Assembly: GCF_040639655.1 (NCBI RefSeq)
Contig: NZ_JBFAAI010000021.1
Span: 83,088 to 147,087 of the forward strand
DNA from: Actinoplanes sp040639655
GTDB taxonomy: Bacteria; Actinomycetota; Actinomycetes; Mycobacteriales; Micromonosporaceae
DNA length: 64,000 bases
Direction: 5' to 3'
Under the pieces are notes generated by a model. The model worked only from the letters and a program-made list of their open reading frames with translations. It had not been told where the DNA came from and did no database searches. How positions within the stretch are numbered: position 1 is the first letter of the stretch; the number at the start of each line of letters is the position of its first letter. The translations under genes and the position numbers were made by a program. This document shows, piece after piece, positions 35,718-45,300 of this stretch.

Positions 35718-36350
35718 GTGTCGCGCCGGGCGGCCTGGTGGCTGCTGCTCACCTGTACGGTGATCGGCCTCACCTCGATCCACACTCTCGGGCACGGGCC
35801 ACTCTCGTCCGTTCTGCACACCGCGCAGTCCTCGGTTCCTGTCGCCTCTGGGGCCGGGAATGCGCATGCCGTTCGGTCGTCCGTCGAGTTGCGGGATGCG
35901 GCGGGGTATATGCCGGCCGGCGGGCCGTCGGCGGGGTTGCCGAGTGCGGGGTTGCCGAGTACGGCGGGGGATGCGCTCGGCGGCTTGGTTGCGGCTGGTC
36001 CGGTGGATGAGGTGAGGGCTGCGCCTCACGTCGATCTCTTCGACGGCCGTCCGGGGCGGGACGGGGCTTCGTGCGAGCGGGCTGGGTGTTCCGGGGACGG
36101 TGGGCGGCATGGCGGGCATGGCGGGGGCGGCGGGCATGGCGGGGCTGTGTGGAACGTCTGCCTGGCGGTGCTCGCCGGTCTGACCGTGCTTCTCCTGCCG
36201 GGGTGGCTTCTGCTGCTTCTGCTGCGCGGGCGGAACGGTGGCCGGGCGGGTCGCCGTGCAGCGAACACCGGTGGCCGGACGACACGTGCTTCGCCTCGAA
36301 CTGCCGGTGTCGGGTTACGGCTGGCCTCGGTGTCGGTGTCGCGCATATAG
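35718..36350 (+). CDS. DUF6153-like membrane protein with Gly/His-rich loop
   Basis: A protein of about 210 residues with two hydrophobic segments, one at the N-terminus (WWLLLTCTVIGLTSIHTLGH) and one near residues 145-170 (CLAVLAGLTVLLLPGWLLLL), joined by a loop containing HGGHGGGGGHGG. It resembles DUF6153, a family common beside DUF305 genes. The His cluster suggests metal binding, probably copper, which is inference. The start is uncertain: GTG at 35718 follows AAGGTGAG, but GTG codons at 35676, 35685 and 35694 are in frame. The DUF305 gene follows after 47 bases. Confidence 0.62.
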   Translation: MSRRAAWWLLLTCTVIGLTSIHTLGHGPLSSVLHTAQSSVPVASGAGNAHAVRSSVELRDAAGYMPAGGPSAGLPSAGLPSTAGDALGGLVAAGPVDEVRAAPHVDLFDGRPGRDGASCERAGCSGDGGRHGGHGGGGGHGGAVWNVCLAVLAGLTVLLLPGWLLLLLLRGRNGGRAGRRAANTGGRTTRASPRTAGVGLRLASVSVSRI

Positions 36351-36397
36351 CGGGAGGCTTTCGCCCCGTTCATCCGTACGCTGACAAAAGGACTTTG

Positions 36398-37003
36398 ATG
36401 TTGATGAAACGAATGATGCCGCGCTGTGCAGTCATGGGTGCCGCCCTGGTTCTCACCTTCGCCGTCGCGGGATGCGGCGGTGGACACACCTCCGGGCACT
36501 CCGCGGGTTCCGGTGCCACGTCCGTCTCGCCCGCGGTCTCCGGCGCCGTCTTCAACGAGACGGATGTGGCGTTCGCCCAGCACATGGTGGTGCACCACCG
36601 GCAGGCGATCGAGATGTCCGCGCTGGCCCCGGAACGCGGCGGTACCGAGGTCAAGGAGCTCGCGGCCTCGATCTCGGCCGCGCAGGGGCCGGAGATCGCC
36701 ACCATGACCGGCTTCCTCGCCGCGTGGGGGCAGCCTGCCCCGGCGGAGGGGGCCGGGCACGGCGGGGAGCACGCGACGATGCCGGGCATGATGTCCGGCG
36801 CCGACATGGCGAAGCTGGCCGCGTCGACGGGGCCGGCGTTCGACGAACTGTTCCTCACCATGATGATCGACCACCACACGGGTGCGATCACGATGGCTCG
36901 TGGTGAGATCGACGGCGGCGCCAACCCCGCAGCCAAGGCCCTCGCCTCGAAGATCGTCGCCGATCAGCAGTCGGAGATCGCCGAGATGCAGGCGATGCGG
37001 TAA
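36398..37003 (+). CDS. DUF305 lipoprotein, probable metal (copper) handling
   Basis: A 201-residue exported protein with a lipobox (TFAVAGC) at about 18-24, so it is likely anchored to the outer face of the membrane. The DUF305 domain has the two conserved His-Met motifs, FAQHMVVHHRQAIEMS and MMIDHHTGAITMARGE, typical of a ferritin-like four-helix bundle thought to bind copper. Between them lies a GHGGEHATMPGMM segment rich in His and Met. The ATG at 36398 follows AAAGGA by six bases; ATG 36404 is an alternative. Its neighbours (DUF6153, DUF4396, a CsoR-type operator) support a copper role. Confidence 0.88.
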   Translation: MLMKRMMPRCAVMGAALVLTFAVAGCGGGHTSGHSAGSGATSVSPAVSGAVFNETDVAFAQHMVVHHRQAIEMSALAPERGGTEVKELAASISAAQGPEIATMTGFLAAWGQPAPAEGAGHGGEHATMPGMMSGADMAKLAASTGPAFDELFLTMMIDHHTGAITMARGEIDGGANPAAKALASKIVADQQSEIAEMQAMR

Positions 37004-37061
37004 CCCTTCCGCTCCGGACGGACACGGGCGGCCGGGCATCACCCGGCCGCCCGTGCGCTTC

Positions 37062-37538
37062 TCAGTGAGCGTGGTGCTGATGTGTCACCGCGTGTCCCTT
37101 GCCCCGGCTGATCAGCCAGCGGTTCACCGGCACCGTCAGTACGAACGCCACCGCCAGCGCGAAGGCGAGCGAGGCCCAGAACACCGGGCTGGCCAGGCCG
37201 GCTTCCATGGCGCCCGGCACGGTGAGCATGACCGCGTTGTCGATGATCTCCATGACGGCGATCGACACGGTGTCGGCGGCGAGGGCGAGTTTCAGCGCGG
37301 TACGGAAGTCGATGCCCGACCGCCGCAGCGGGCGCATCGTCAGCGCGTAACCGAAAAGGAACGCCAGCGCGACCGCGAGCACCACGGTGGGGCCGGCGGA
37401 CCAGCCCAGTGCGGTGCCGATCACCATGCCGAGCACCTCGCCGATGGCGCAGCCGGTGAGGCAGTGCAGTGTTGCCTGAACGGCCGTCCGCCACGATGCC
37501 GCTGACCCGTGTCCGGTGTGGCCGGTGCTGTGAATCAT
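37062..37538 (-). CDS. DUF4396 membrane protein under a CsoR-type operator
   Basis: A 158-residue membrane protein with about four helices (VQATLHCLTGCAIGEVLGMVIG, shown in part, then VVLAVALAFLFGYALTM, then ALAADTVSIAVMEIIDN, and VFWASLAFALAVAFVLTV). The N-terminus is His-rich (IHSTGHTGHG), as is the C-terminus (HQHHAH), and the first helix has Cys-Cys, all suitable for metal ions. The ATG at 37538 has an excellent AAGGAGG site. A CsoR-family operator lies 34 bases upstream. The function is not established; copper or related metal transport is the inference. Confidence 0.82.
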   Translation of the reverse strand: MIHSTGHTGHGSAASWRTAVQATLHCLTGCAIGEVLGMVIGTALGWSAGPTVVLAVALAFLFGYALTMRPLRRSGIDFRTALKLALAADTVSIAVMEIIDNAVMLTVPGAMEAGLASPVFWASLAFALAVAFVLTVPVNRWLISRGKGHAVTHQHHAH

Positions 37539-37571
37539 GGGGTGCCTCCTTCGATACTTCCTGACTCCACC

Positions 37572-37588
37572 ATACCCCCCGGGGGTAT
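37572..37588 (-). promoter_or_regulatory. CsoR-family operator
   Basis: ATACCCCCCGGGGGTAT is a near-perfect palindrome of the TACCCC-GGGGTA type bound by CsoR/RcnR-family copper and related sensors. It lies 34 bases upstream of the DUF4396 start. No csoR gene is in the window. Confidence 0.75.
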
Positions 37589-37632
37589 CTGTGGGAAGGA
37601 TGCCGGCACCCGGCCGCCTGTGACGTGAGTCG

Positions 37633-37648
37633 TCGATCATCCGTTCGA
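37633..37648 (+). promoter_or_regulatory. LexA-type SOS box, distal
   Basis: TCGATCATCCGTTCGA differs by one base from the actinobacterial consensus TCGAAC-N4-GTTCGA. It lies about 85 bases upstream of a second box, ahead of the mutasome genes. Confidence 0.6.
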
Positions 37649-37716
37649 AAAAGGTGGTGGGAGGGGCGTCGAAGGTTGCGTTTTTGTCGGAGGGGGGTGT
37701 TAGTCTCTGCAGTAGT

Positions 37717-37732
37717 TAGAACGGATGTTCGA
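37717..37732 (+). promoter_or_regulatory. LexA-type SOS box, proximal
   Basis: TAGAACGGATGTTCGA contains the exact core GAAC-N4-GTTC. It is upstream of the HEPN, ImuA', ImuB and DnaE2 genes, known LexA targets in mycobacteria, which supports function. Confidence 0.72.
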
Positions 37733-38102
37733 AAGGGTGTCCGTTCAGCTCCGGGGGCGTGTTTCGCGGCATGCCTCCCGGGTGCGGCGCCCGCGAAGTG
37801 CCGCACGCGTGGTCCGGGCATTCGCGGGTCCGGGCCTCGTTCAAGGCAGGCCGTCGCTCGCCGCCCCCGACCCCCGGTGGCGGGCGACGGACCCGCCGGC
37901 GGCGCCGGCCGGGTGTGGTGTGGGGAAGCTTCGCACCAGGCCGGCTTGCCGTCGGGCGACCCCCGCGGGTCGTCCACCGGGGCTCCGGCCGCCCGTTGGA
38001 GCCCCGGTTCCGGCCCTGCCGATGCGGCATGCTGCGTCTTCCTCCGCAGCGATCGGTTCGACCCACCAACGTCGGATGCGGAACAAGCGAGGAGAAACGA
38101 CG

Positions 38103-38765
38103 ATGGCGAGCACCACGGCCCCGGGCCTCACGGCGGCTCCCGCTCCGGCACACGCCGGCCCGGCCCCAGCCACCGGCCCCACGCGTGTCCCGGCCCCGGC
38201 TGTCGGTCCTGCCCGTGTCCCGGCGCAGGCCGGAGGCCCCGCCGGTGTCCCGGCCCCGGCTGCCGGCTCCACCCGTGTCCCGGCACAGACCGCGGGCCCC
38301 GCTCGTGTTCCGGCGCAGGCCGCCGGTGGGTCCCGTGCGGAGGCGCCCACGGTCCCGGCGCACATGCTGCCCCACCGGACTCCCTCTCAGCTGCTGTCGA
38401 TCGCGCGGCAAGGCCTGACCGAGGCGGCGAACACCGCGCCCGACGGCCTGCGCTACGCGACAGCCCACCTCGCCGCTCTGCGCGCGGCCGCGGCTCTCCT
38501 CGCCGCCCGTGCGCGGCCATCGGCTTCGGGCCGCCGGGCCAAAGCGACAAGTGCCTGGTCACTCCTGGTCCTGGTGGCGCCCGAGTTCAGCGACTGGGCC
38601 GGCTATTTCGCCCTCGGCGCCAGCAAGCGCGCGGCCGCGGAGGCGGGCATCCCGCACGTGGTGACCGCTCGTGAGGCCGACGACCTGCTCCGGGCCGCCG
38701 AACAGTTCGTGACCGTGGCGGAGTCCTCCCTCGGTCTGTCCTACCAGCCGCCACTCGCCGCATGA
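38103..38765 (+). CDS. SAV_6107-family HEPN domain protein
   Basis: A 220-residue protein. The first 85 residues are a disordered Ala/Pro tract with about six 10-residue repeats of the form GPARVPAQAA. The remaining 135 residues are helical and match the actinobacterial SAV_6107 HEPN family (LLSIARQGLTEAANTAPDGLR, quoted in part, then HLAALRAAAALLAARARP, then FSDWAGYFALGASKRAAAEAG). A HEPN nuclease motif (R-x4-6-H) is not obvious, so enzymatic activity is doubtful. The ATG follows GAGGAGA by eight bases. Its place between the LexA boxes and imuA' suggests SOS induction. Its role in mutagenesis is unknown. Confidence 0.82.
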   Translation: MASTTAPGLTAAPAPAHAGPAPATGPTRVPAPAVGPARVPAQAGGPAGVPAPAAGSTRVPAQTAGPARVPAQAAGGSRAEAPTVPAHMLPHRTPSQLLSIARQGLTEAANTAPDGLRYATAHLAALRAAAALLAARARPSASGRRAKATSAWSLLVLVAPEFSDWAGYFALGASKRAAAEAGIPHVVTAREADDLLRAAEQFVTVAESSLGLSYQPPLAA

Positions 38766-39291
38766 CCAGCCCCGGGATCCCGGTGACCCGGCCGCCCTCT
38801 CGCGGTGGGTGACCCCGGCGCTCGGGCCGTGCGTCTCCTGCCGGCTTCGGGTGGCCATGTCTCCGATCCGGAGGAGCGCTGACCGTTCCCGGTCGCCGGA
38901 CTTTCCCTCCTTCCCGCTGGACGGCTCCTATGCCGCCCACTGAGGCGACGTCCGGGCTCGAGTGCTCCTCAGGGGGTTGTGGCAGCCGTGCGCTGCCGGC
39001 CGGGCTCACGGCAGGAGGTCGTGCTCGCGGCAGGAGGTCGTGCTCGCGGCAGGAGGTGCCGTGCTCGCGGCAGGGGGTGGTTCGTGTGACCTGGTCGGTC
39101 CGGAAGTGCCGGGCCGGCAGGGGGACCGGACGGCGTCGGCGGTGGGCGGCCCCGGGCATCGGCGCGGTGGCCGGCTGTAACCGGTGGGCCGCCGTGTGGT
39201 GGTGCTGAAGGAGTCCGGCCGCGTGACGGGGGTTGCCGTTCGGTGGTGCTTGACGGGGAGCAACAGAGCGGGGCATGACGTGGCAGGGCGC
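38766..39291. other. Gene-free region with two kinds of repeats before imuA'
   Basis: No supportable gene. A degenerate copy of the dispersed palindromic repeat (locus D, about 38966-39003, CTCAGGGGGTTGTGGCAGC then GCCGGCCGGG) is followed by four tandem 19-21-base repeats (39004 to about 39082) with core CTCGCGGCAGGAGGT, each containing a GGAGG-like element. Confidence 0.65.
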
Positions 39292-40500
39292 ATGATCAGT
39301 GGTGCGACCGCCCTCGCGGGACTGGTCCGGACGGCCACCGGCACCGACGAGCCCGGCGTGGACCGGATGCTGCCGGTGGCGGCCGAGCTGAGCGGGCTGT
39401 TGCCGGGGCGCGGGTTGCGCCGCGGCGGAACCATCGCCGTCGCGAACGGGCCGGGCCGTCCGCCCGGCTCTCACCATCAGGCCGGCTCTCACCAGCAGGC
39501 CGGGTCCTACCGGCAGGCCGACTTCCGGCGGCCGGCCGGTGTGCATCAATGGGCTGACGGGGCAGTCGCCGGCCCGGGGACGGCCACCGGCCGCGGGGCA
39601 GTCGCTGGTCCGGGGACGACCACCGGTCGGGGCAAGGCCGCTGATTTCGGTATGGCGGCAGGTCCGGTGACGGCGGCCGGTGGGAGTACGTCGCTCATGC
39701 TGGCGTTGCTCGCCGCCGCGTCACGGAACGGGTCCTGGTGTGCTGTTGTCGGGATGCCGTCGCTGGGCGCGCTCGCGGCCGCCGAGAGCGGCATCGTGCT
39801 GGAACGGCTCGCGCTCGTCCCGGATCCGGGGCCGGACTGGCCCACCGTGGTCGCCGCCCTGATCGACGGGGTGGACATCGTGGTCACGGCGGTACCCGGT
39901 CCGGTGTCGTCGTCGATCATCAGCCGGCTGGCAGCCCGGGCCCGGCAGCGGGGAAGTCTGCTGGTGCCGTTCGGCGACTGGTCCGGCGCGGATGTGACCC
40001 TCCGGATCGGCGGCGGCCGGTGGGAGGGGCTCGGCGCCGGGCGGGGACGGTTGCGCCGCCGTGAGGTCACCGTTCTGGCCCAGGGCCGGGGCGCTGCCGC
40101 TCGCCCTCGGCAGATCACCATGTGGATGCCCGGTGTCTCGGTGCGTCCCGCCGGCATTCCGGCGGCCCCACAACGTGTCGGGGAGGCCGCTTGGCTGCCG
40201 TCGTCGCCTCGTTTCGGGGAGCCCGCGTCGCTGTCGTCGTCGCCTCGTTTGGGGGAGGCCGCGCCGCTGCGCAGTGTCGGCGGGGCCTCGCCGCGGGCCC
40301 GTTCCGTGCCCGGGCCGTCGCCGGCCGGGGAACCGGGCCGGCTCCGGGCCGCCGCTGATCAGCCTGCGCTGCCGGGAACTGACGAGCCTCTCCGGAACCG
40401 GGCCGATGCCGCGCCGGAGAACGGTGAGCACACGGGGTCACCGGCGATGCCGGAGCGGGCTCCGGGAGTCTGCCCGCCACGGACCGGGCGGGGGGCGTGA
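39292..40500 (+). CDS. imuA': ImuA'-like protein of the SOS mutasome, with a large insertion
   Basis: RecA-fold accessory factor that bridges RecA and ImuB in mycobacterial translesion synthesis. The 402-residue protein has MLPVAAELSGLLPGRGLRRGG, abbreviated, leading into the first strand TIAVANGPG, and after an insert resumes with TSLMLALLAAASRNGSWCAVVG and SLGALAAAESGIVLERLALVP. About 70 low-complexity residues (GSHHQAGSHQQAGSY, then two copies of AVAGPGTATGRG-like text) split the position where a P-loop would be. The C-terminal 80 residues are also disordered. The start at 39292 is the first ATG with an AGGG site. Its stop overlaps the imuB start. Confidence 0.75.
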   Translation: MISGATALAGLVRTATGTDEPGVDRMLPVAAELSGLLPGRGLRRGGTIAVANGPGRPPGSHHQAGSHQQAGSYRQADFRRPAGVHQWADGAVAGPGTATGRGAVAGPGTTTGRGKAADFGMAAGPVTAAGGSTSLMLALLAAASRNGSWCAVVGMPSLGALAAAESGIVLERLALVPDPGPDWPTVVAALIDGVDIVVTAVPGPVSSSIISRLAARARQRGSLLVPFGDWSGADVTLRIGGGRWEGLGAGRGRLRRREVTVLAQGRGAAARPRQITMWMPGVSVRPAGIPAAPQRVGEAAWLPSSPRFGEPASLSSSPRLGEAAPLRSVGGASPRARSVPGPSPAGEPGRLRAAADQPALPGTDEPLRNRADAAPENGEHTGSPAMPERAPGVCPPRTGRGA

Positions 40501-42311
40501 TGGAGTCGGCGGTTCGTACGTTGCTGGTCTGGTGTCCGGACTGGCCGGTCGTCGCGGCCGAGATCGTGGCGGGTGTGATCGCCTCGGAGCCGGTCGCGGT
40601 GTTCTTCGGCAACCGGGTTCTGGCGTGCTCGGACGCGGCCCGGCGCGAAGGGGTGCGGCGAGGACTGCGGAGGCGGGAGGCGCAGGGACGCTGCCCGCAG
40701 CTGGTGGTGGTCGAGCACGATCCCGGCCGGGACGCCCGGGCCTTCGAACCGGTGGTGGCGGCGGTCGAGGAGGTGGTGGCCGGGGTCGAGGTGCTCCGGC
40801 CGGGGGTGTGCGCCGCCGCGGTGCGGGGGCCGGCCCGGTATTTCGGCGGCGAGGAGATCGCTGCGGAGCGGATCGTCGAGCAGGTGGCGCTGGCCTGTGC
40901 GGTGGAGTGCCAGATCGGGATCGCCGACGGAGCGTTCGCCGCCGGGATCGCGGCCCGGACCGGGCGGATCGTGGAGGCCGGGCAGAGCCGGGAGTTCCTG
41001 TCGTCCGTACCGATAGGGGCCCTTGAGGAACCGGTCCTGACGGATCTGCTGAAGCGGCTCGGTGTGGTGACCCTCGGGGATTTCGCGGCGTTGCCGCCGG
41101 GGGACGTGCTGACCCGGTTCGGGTTCGAGGGGGCGCTGGCGCACCGGCTGGCCTCCGGTGGGGACACCCGGCCGCTCGCGGTGCGTAAGCCGCCGCCGGA
41201 CCTGGCGGTGGAGGAGACCTACGACGAGGTACTGGACCGGGTGGACGTGGCGGCGTTCGCCGGCCGGGTGCTGGCCGAACGGCTGCACGAGCGGCTTGCG
41301 GCGCACGGGCTGGCGTGCACCCGGCTCGGGATCGAGGCGGTGACCGCGGACGGGCAGGAACTGTTCCGGGTGTGGCGGCACGACGGGATGCTGAGCTCCG
41401 CGGCGATCGCCGAGCGGGTGCGGTGGCAGCTGGACGGCTGGCTGACCGGGGCGCGGCGCGGGCGGATGGAGCAGCCGACCGCGGGGCTGGTGCGGTTGCG
41501 CCTGGTACCGGACGGGGTGCTGGCCCATGTCGGGCTGCAACCCGGGTTGTGGGGTGAGGCGGGGGACGGCCGGGAGCGGGCGCACCGGGCGTTCAGCCGG
41601 GTGCAGGGCCTGCTCGGACCGGAGGCGGTGCTGACCCCGGTGCTCGGCGGCGGGCGGTCGGCGGACGACCAGGTGCGCCTGGTGCCGTGGGGGGACGAAC
41701 GGGCGCCGGAACGGCCGTCGGCGGAGCGGGCCGAGCCGATCCCCGGGATCGAGACGGTTCCGCTGCTGAGTCCCGGGCTGACGCTGGTCGGCGACGGCGG
41801 ACCGGAGACGAACGGGCTGACGCTGGTCGGCGACGGCGGGCCGGCGACGAATGGGCTGACGCTGGTCGGCGACGGCGGGCCGGCGACGAACGGTCAGATG
41901 GTGATCGGCCGGCAGGAGGGTTTCACGATGATCGAGGTGGGTGCGGCCCGGAAACGGCGGCGGGTGGCCCGGCCAGCCCCGCTGCCACCGTGGCCCGGGC
42001 GGCTGCCGAAGCCGTCCCCGGCCGTGGTGCCGGCGCATCCGCTTCCGGCGGCGGTGTTCGACGAGGCCGGCGACCCGGTGGGGGTCACCGCCCGGCTGGA
42101 GCTGACCGGCGCGCCGGCGACGCTCCGGATCGACCGTCGCGAACCGGTGGCGATCACCGGCTGGGCCGGGCCGTGGCCGGTGGACGAACGCTGGTGGGCG
42201 CCCGGCGAGGCGCGGCGCCGGGCCAGGTTCCAGATGCTGCTGGCCGACGGGCGGGCGCTGCTGCTCTCGCTGACCGGCGGTCACTGGCTGGTGGAGGCGT
42301 TCTATGACTGA
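40500..42311 (+). CDS. imuB: ImuB, inactive Y-family polymerase-like protein of the SOS mutasome
   Basis: Adaptor that links ImuA', DnaE2 and the beta clamp in error-prone translesion synthesis. The protein of about 603 residues has the Y-family palm and finger region (TLLVWCPDWPVVAAEIVAG to TRFGFEGALAHRLASGGD, quoted in part) with WCPDW where an active polymerase has the metal-binding acidic motif, as in known ImuB. The C-terminal third contains three exact 13-residue repeats of GLTLVGDGGPATN type. The TGATG junction with imuA' allows ATG 40500 or GTG 40497. It is followed 15 bases later by dnaE2. Confidence 0.87.
   Translation: MESAVRTLLVWCPDWPVVAAEIVAGVIASEPVAVFFGNRVLACSDAARREGVRRGLRRREAQGRCPQLVVVEHDPGRDARAFEPVVAAVEEVVAGVEVLRPGVCAAAVRGPARYFGGEEIAAERIVEQVALACAVECQIGIADGAFAAGIAARTGRIVEAGQSREFLSSVPIGALEEPVLTDLLKRLGVVTLGDFAALPPGDVLTRFGFEGALAHRLASGGDTRPLAVRKPPPDLAVEETYDEVLDRVDVAAFAGRVLAERLHERLAAHGLACTRLGIEAVTADGQELFRVWRHDGMLSSAAIAERVRWQLDGWLTGARRGRMEQPTAGLVRLRLVPDGVLAHVGLQPGLWGEAGDGRERAHRAFSRVQGLLGPEAVLTPVLGGGRSADDQVRLVPWGDERAPERPSAERAEPIPGIETVPLLSPGLTLVGDGGPETNGLTLVGDGGPATNGLTLVGDGGPATNGQMVIGRQEGFTMIEVGAARKRRRVARPAPLPPWPGRLPKPSPAVVPAHPLPAAVFDEAGDPVGVTARLELTGAPATLRIDRREPVAITGWAGPWPVDERWWAPGEARRRARFQMLLADGRALLLSLTGGHWLVEAFYD
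41775..41891 (+). repeat. Three tandem 39-bp repeats inside imuB
   Basis: Three in-frame 39-base units encode GLTLVGDGGPxTN. They differ at only a few positions, so expansion is recent. They lie in the disordered part between the polymerase-like domain and the C-terminal region. Confidence 0.85.
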
Positions 42312-42326
42312 CCGAGGGGGCCGGTG

Positions 42327-45300
42327 ATGGGGTTCAACAATCCGGATGTCCCCTGGTCACGGCTGGAGGGGGCACTCTCCGGCCGGGTGGCGGACCCGCT
42401 CGCGGTGGACGGCGACGGCGGGGACTCGCCGGCGTGGACGCGGAAGCGGGAGCCGTACCGGGCCGCGCCGAACCTGGTCCGGGCGGAGAGCCGGACCAGG
42501 TACGCCGAGCTGCACTGTCACACCAACTTCAGTTTCCTGGACGGCGCGAGCCATCCGGACGAGCTGGCCGAGGAGGCGGCGCGGCTGGGCCTGACCGGGC
42601 TGGCGGTCACCGACCACGACGGCCTCTACGGGGTGGTCCGGTTCTCCCAGGCGGCCCGGGAACTGAAGCTGCCGACGATCTTCGGTGCCGAGCTGTCGCT
42701 GGGCCTGACCCGTCCGCGCAGTGGTGAGCCGGATCCGGAGGGTCCGCACCTGCTGGCGCTGGCGCACGGCCACGAGGGGTACGCCCGGCTGGCCCGGGTG
42801 ATCTCCGAGGCGCAGCTGCGCGGCGGCGAGAAGGGCCGGCCCGACTACGGCAGCCTGGAGCAGGTGGCCGCGCTGCTGCGCGATCACGTCCTGGTGCTGA
42901 CCGGCTGCCGCAAGGGCACGGTCCCACTGGCCCTGGCCGCCGGTGGGATGGAGCGAGCGGCGTACGAGCTGGATCGTCTGGTCTCGAATTTCGGCGCCCC
43001 GAACGTGGCCGTCGAGCTGACCGACCACGGCGACCCCTACGACGACGACCGCAACGACGCCCTGTCCGACCTGGCCCGCAAGCGCCGGCTGGAGGTGGTG
43101 GCCACCAACAACGTGCACTACGCGGTCCCGTCGCGCCGCCGTCTGGCGACCGCCCTGTCCGCGGTCCGGGCCCGGCGCAGCCTGGACGAGATGGACGGCT
43201 GGCTGCCCGCGGCCGGTGCCGCCCACCTGCGCGGCGGTGACGAGATGGCCCGCCGGTTCGCCGCCTATCCGGGAGCCGTGGAGAACGCCGCGATGTACGG
43301 CGGCGACCTCGCCTTCGACCTGAACCTGGTCGCGCCGAGGCTGCCGGACTACCCGGTCCCGCCGGGCCACACCGAGATGAGCTGGCTGCGCGAGCTGACC
43401 ATGCGGGGTGCGGGCGAGCGTTACCGGGACCAGCCGAAAGCCTACGAGCAGCTGGAATACGAGCTCCGCATGATCGAGGAGCTGGGCTTCCCCGGCTACT
43501 TCCTGGTCGTCTACGACATCGTCCGGTTCTGCCGGGACAACGACATCTACTGCCAGGGCCGTGGTTCGGCGGCCAACTCGGCGGTCTGTTACGCGCTCCG
43601 GATCACCAACGTCGACGCGGTGAAGCACAAACTGCTCTTCGAACGGTTCCTCACCCCGGAACGGGACGGCCCGCCGGACATCGACGTCGACATCGAGTCG
43701 GACCGGCGTGAGGAGGTCATCCAGCACGTCTATCAGAAGTACGGCCGGGAGCACACCGCCCAGGTCGCGAACGTGATCTCCTACCGTCCCCGGTCGGCGG
43801 TGCGGGACATGGCGCGGGCGTTCGGGTTCTCCCCGGGCCAGCAGGACGCCTGGAGCAAGCAGATCGACCGCTGGGGCGACGTGGCCTCCGCCGACAGCGA
43901 CATACCGCAGCACGTGGTGGATGCCGCCAACGAGGTGCAGAACTTCCCCCGCCACCTGGGCATCCACTCCGGCGGCATGGTCATCTGCGACCGCCCGATC
44001 ATCGAGGTGTGCCCGGTGGAGTGGGGCCGGATGCCGGGCCGCACGGTCCTGCAATGGGACAAGGACGACTGCGCCGCCGTCGACCTGGTCAAGTTCGACC
44101 TGCTCGGGCTCGGGATGCTGTCGGCGCTGCACTACGCCTACGACCTGATCGAGGACACGCTCGACATCGGGACGATGCCGCTCGACGACCCCGAGGTCTA
44201 CGCGATGCTGTGCCGGGCCGACTCGGTCGGGGTGTTCCAGGTGGAGAGCCGCGCCCAGATGGCCACGCTGCCCCGGCTCAAGCCGCGTGAGTTCTACGAC
44301 CTGGTCATCGAGGTGGCGCTGATCCGGCCCGGACCCATTCAGGGCGGCTCGGTTCACCCGTACATCAGGAGGAAGAACGGTCTGGAGAAACCCGATGTGC
44401 CGCATCCGCTGATGGCGAACGCCCTGGCCAAGACCCTCGGGGTGCCGCTCTTCCAGGAGCAGCTGATGCAGCTCGCGATCGACGTCGCCGGTTTCGACCC
44501 GGCCGAGGCGGATCAGCTGCGGCGGGCGATGGGCTCGAAACGCTCCATCGAGAAGATGGAGAGGATCAAGACGCGGCTGTACGAGGGGATGGCCGCGAAC
44601 GGGATCACCGGTGCGCTCGCCGACGACCTGTTCGTGAAGCTGTCCGCGTTCGCCAGTTACGGCTTCCCGGAGAGCCATTCCATGAGCTTCGCCTACCTCG
44701 TCTACGCGAGTGCCTGGCTGAAGCGCTATCACCCGGCGGCGTTCTGCGCGGCCCTGCTCAACGCGCAGCCGATGGGCTTCTACTCGCCGCAGACGCTGGT
44801 CGACGACGCGCGCCGGCACGGTGTCGAGGTCCGGCGGCCGGACGTCAATCTCAGCGACGCGGCGGCGACGCTGGAGAGCACGTCGGCGGACCGGTGCCGG
44901 AACGGGCCGGGGGAGCCTCCGCACGCGTGGGGGATCGGCGGGCCGGCGGTCCGGCAGGGCCTTTCCCGCATCCGCACGATCGGGGCCGAACTCGCCGGGA
45001 AGATCGAGCGGGAACGGCGTACCCATGGTCCTTATCGGTCGATGACGGATCTCGCGCGGCGTACCGGATGCTCCGCCGGCCATCTGGAGGCCCTCGCCAC
45101 CGCTGACGCCTTCGCCGGTTTCGGGCTCTCCCGCCGGGAGGCGCTCTGGGCGGCGGGAGCGGCCGCCCAGGACAAACCGGATCGCCTGCCGGGGACGGTG
45201 ACCGGCGTCGAGGCGCCTCCGCTGCCCGGCATGAGTGATGTGGACGTGCTGGTCGCGGACGTGTGGGCGACCGGGTTGTCGCCGGAGACGCATCCGGCCC

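Larger units (their letters stand above)
37539..38102. other. Intergenic control region between DUF4396 and the SOS locus
   Basis: No convincing gene in 564 bases. It holds the CsoR-type operator, two LexA-type boxes, and, from about 37733 to 38102, an apparently untranslated leader of about 360 bases before the HEPN gene. Open frames in the leader have no family likeness. Confidence 0.6.

Noticed and set aside
37725..38102. N-terminal extension of the HEPN protein up to the LexA box
   Set aside because: The frame is open, but the text is Arg/Pro-rich without likeness, and ATG 38103 has a strong ribosome site.
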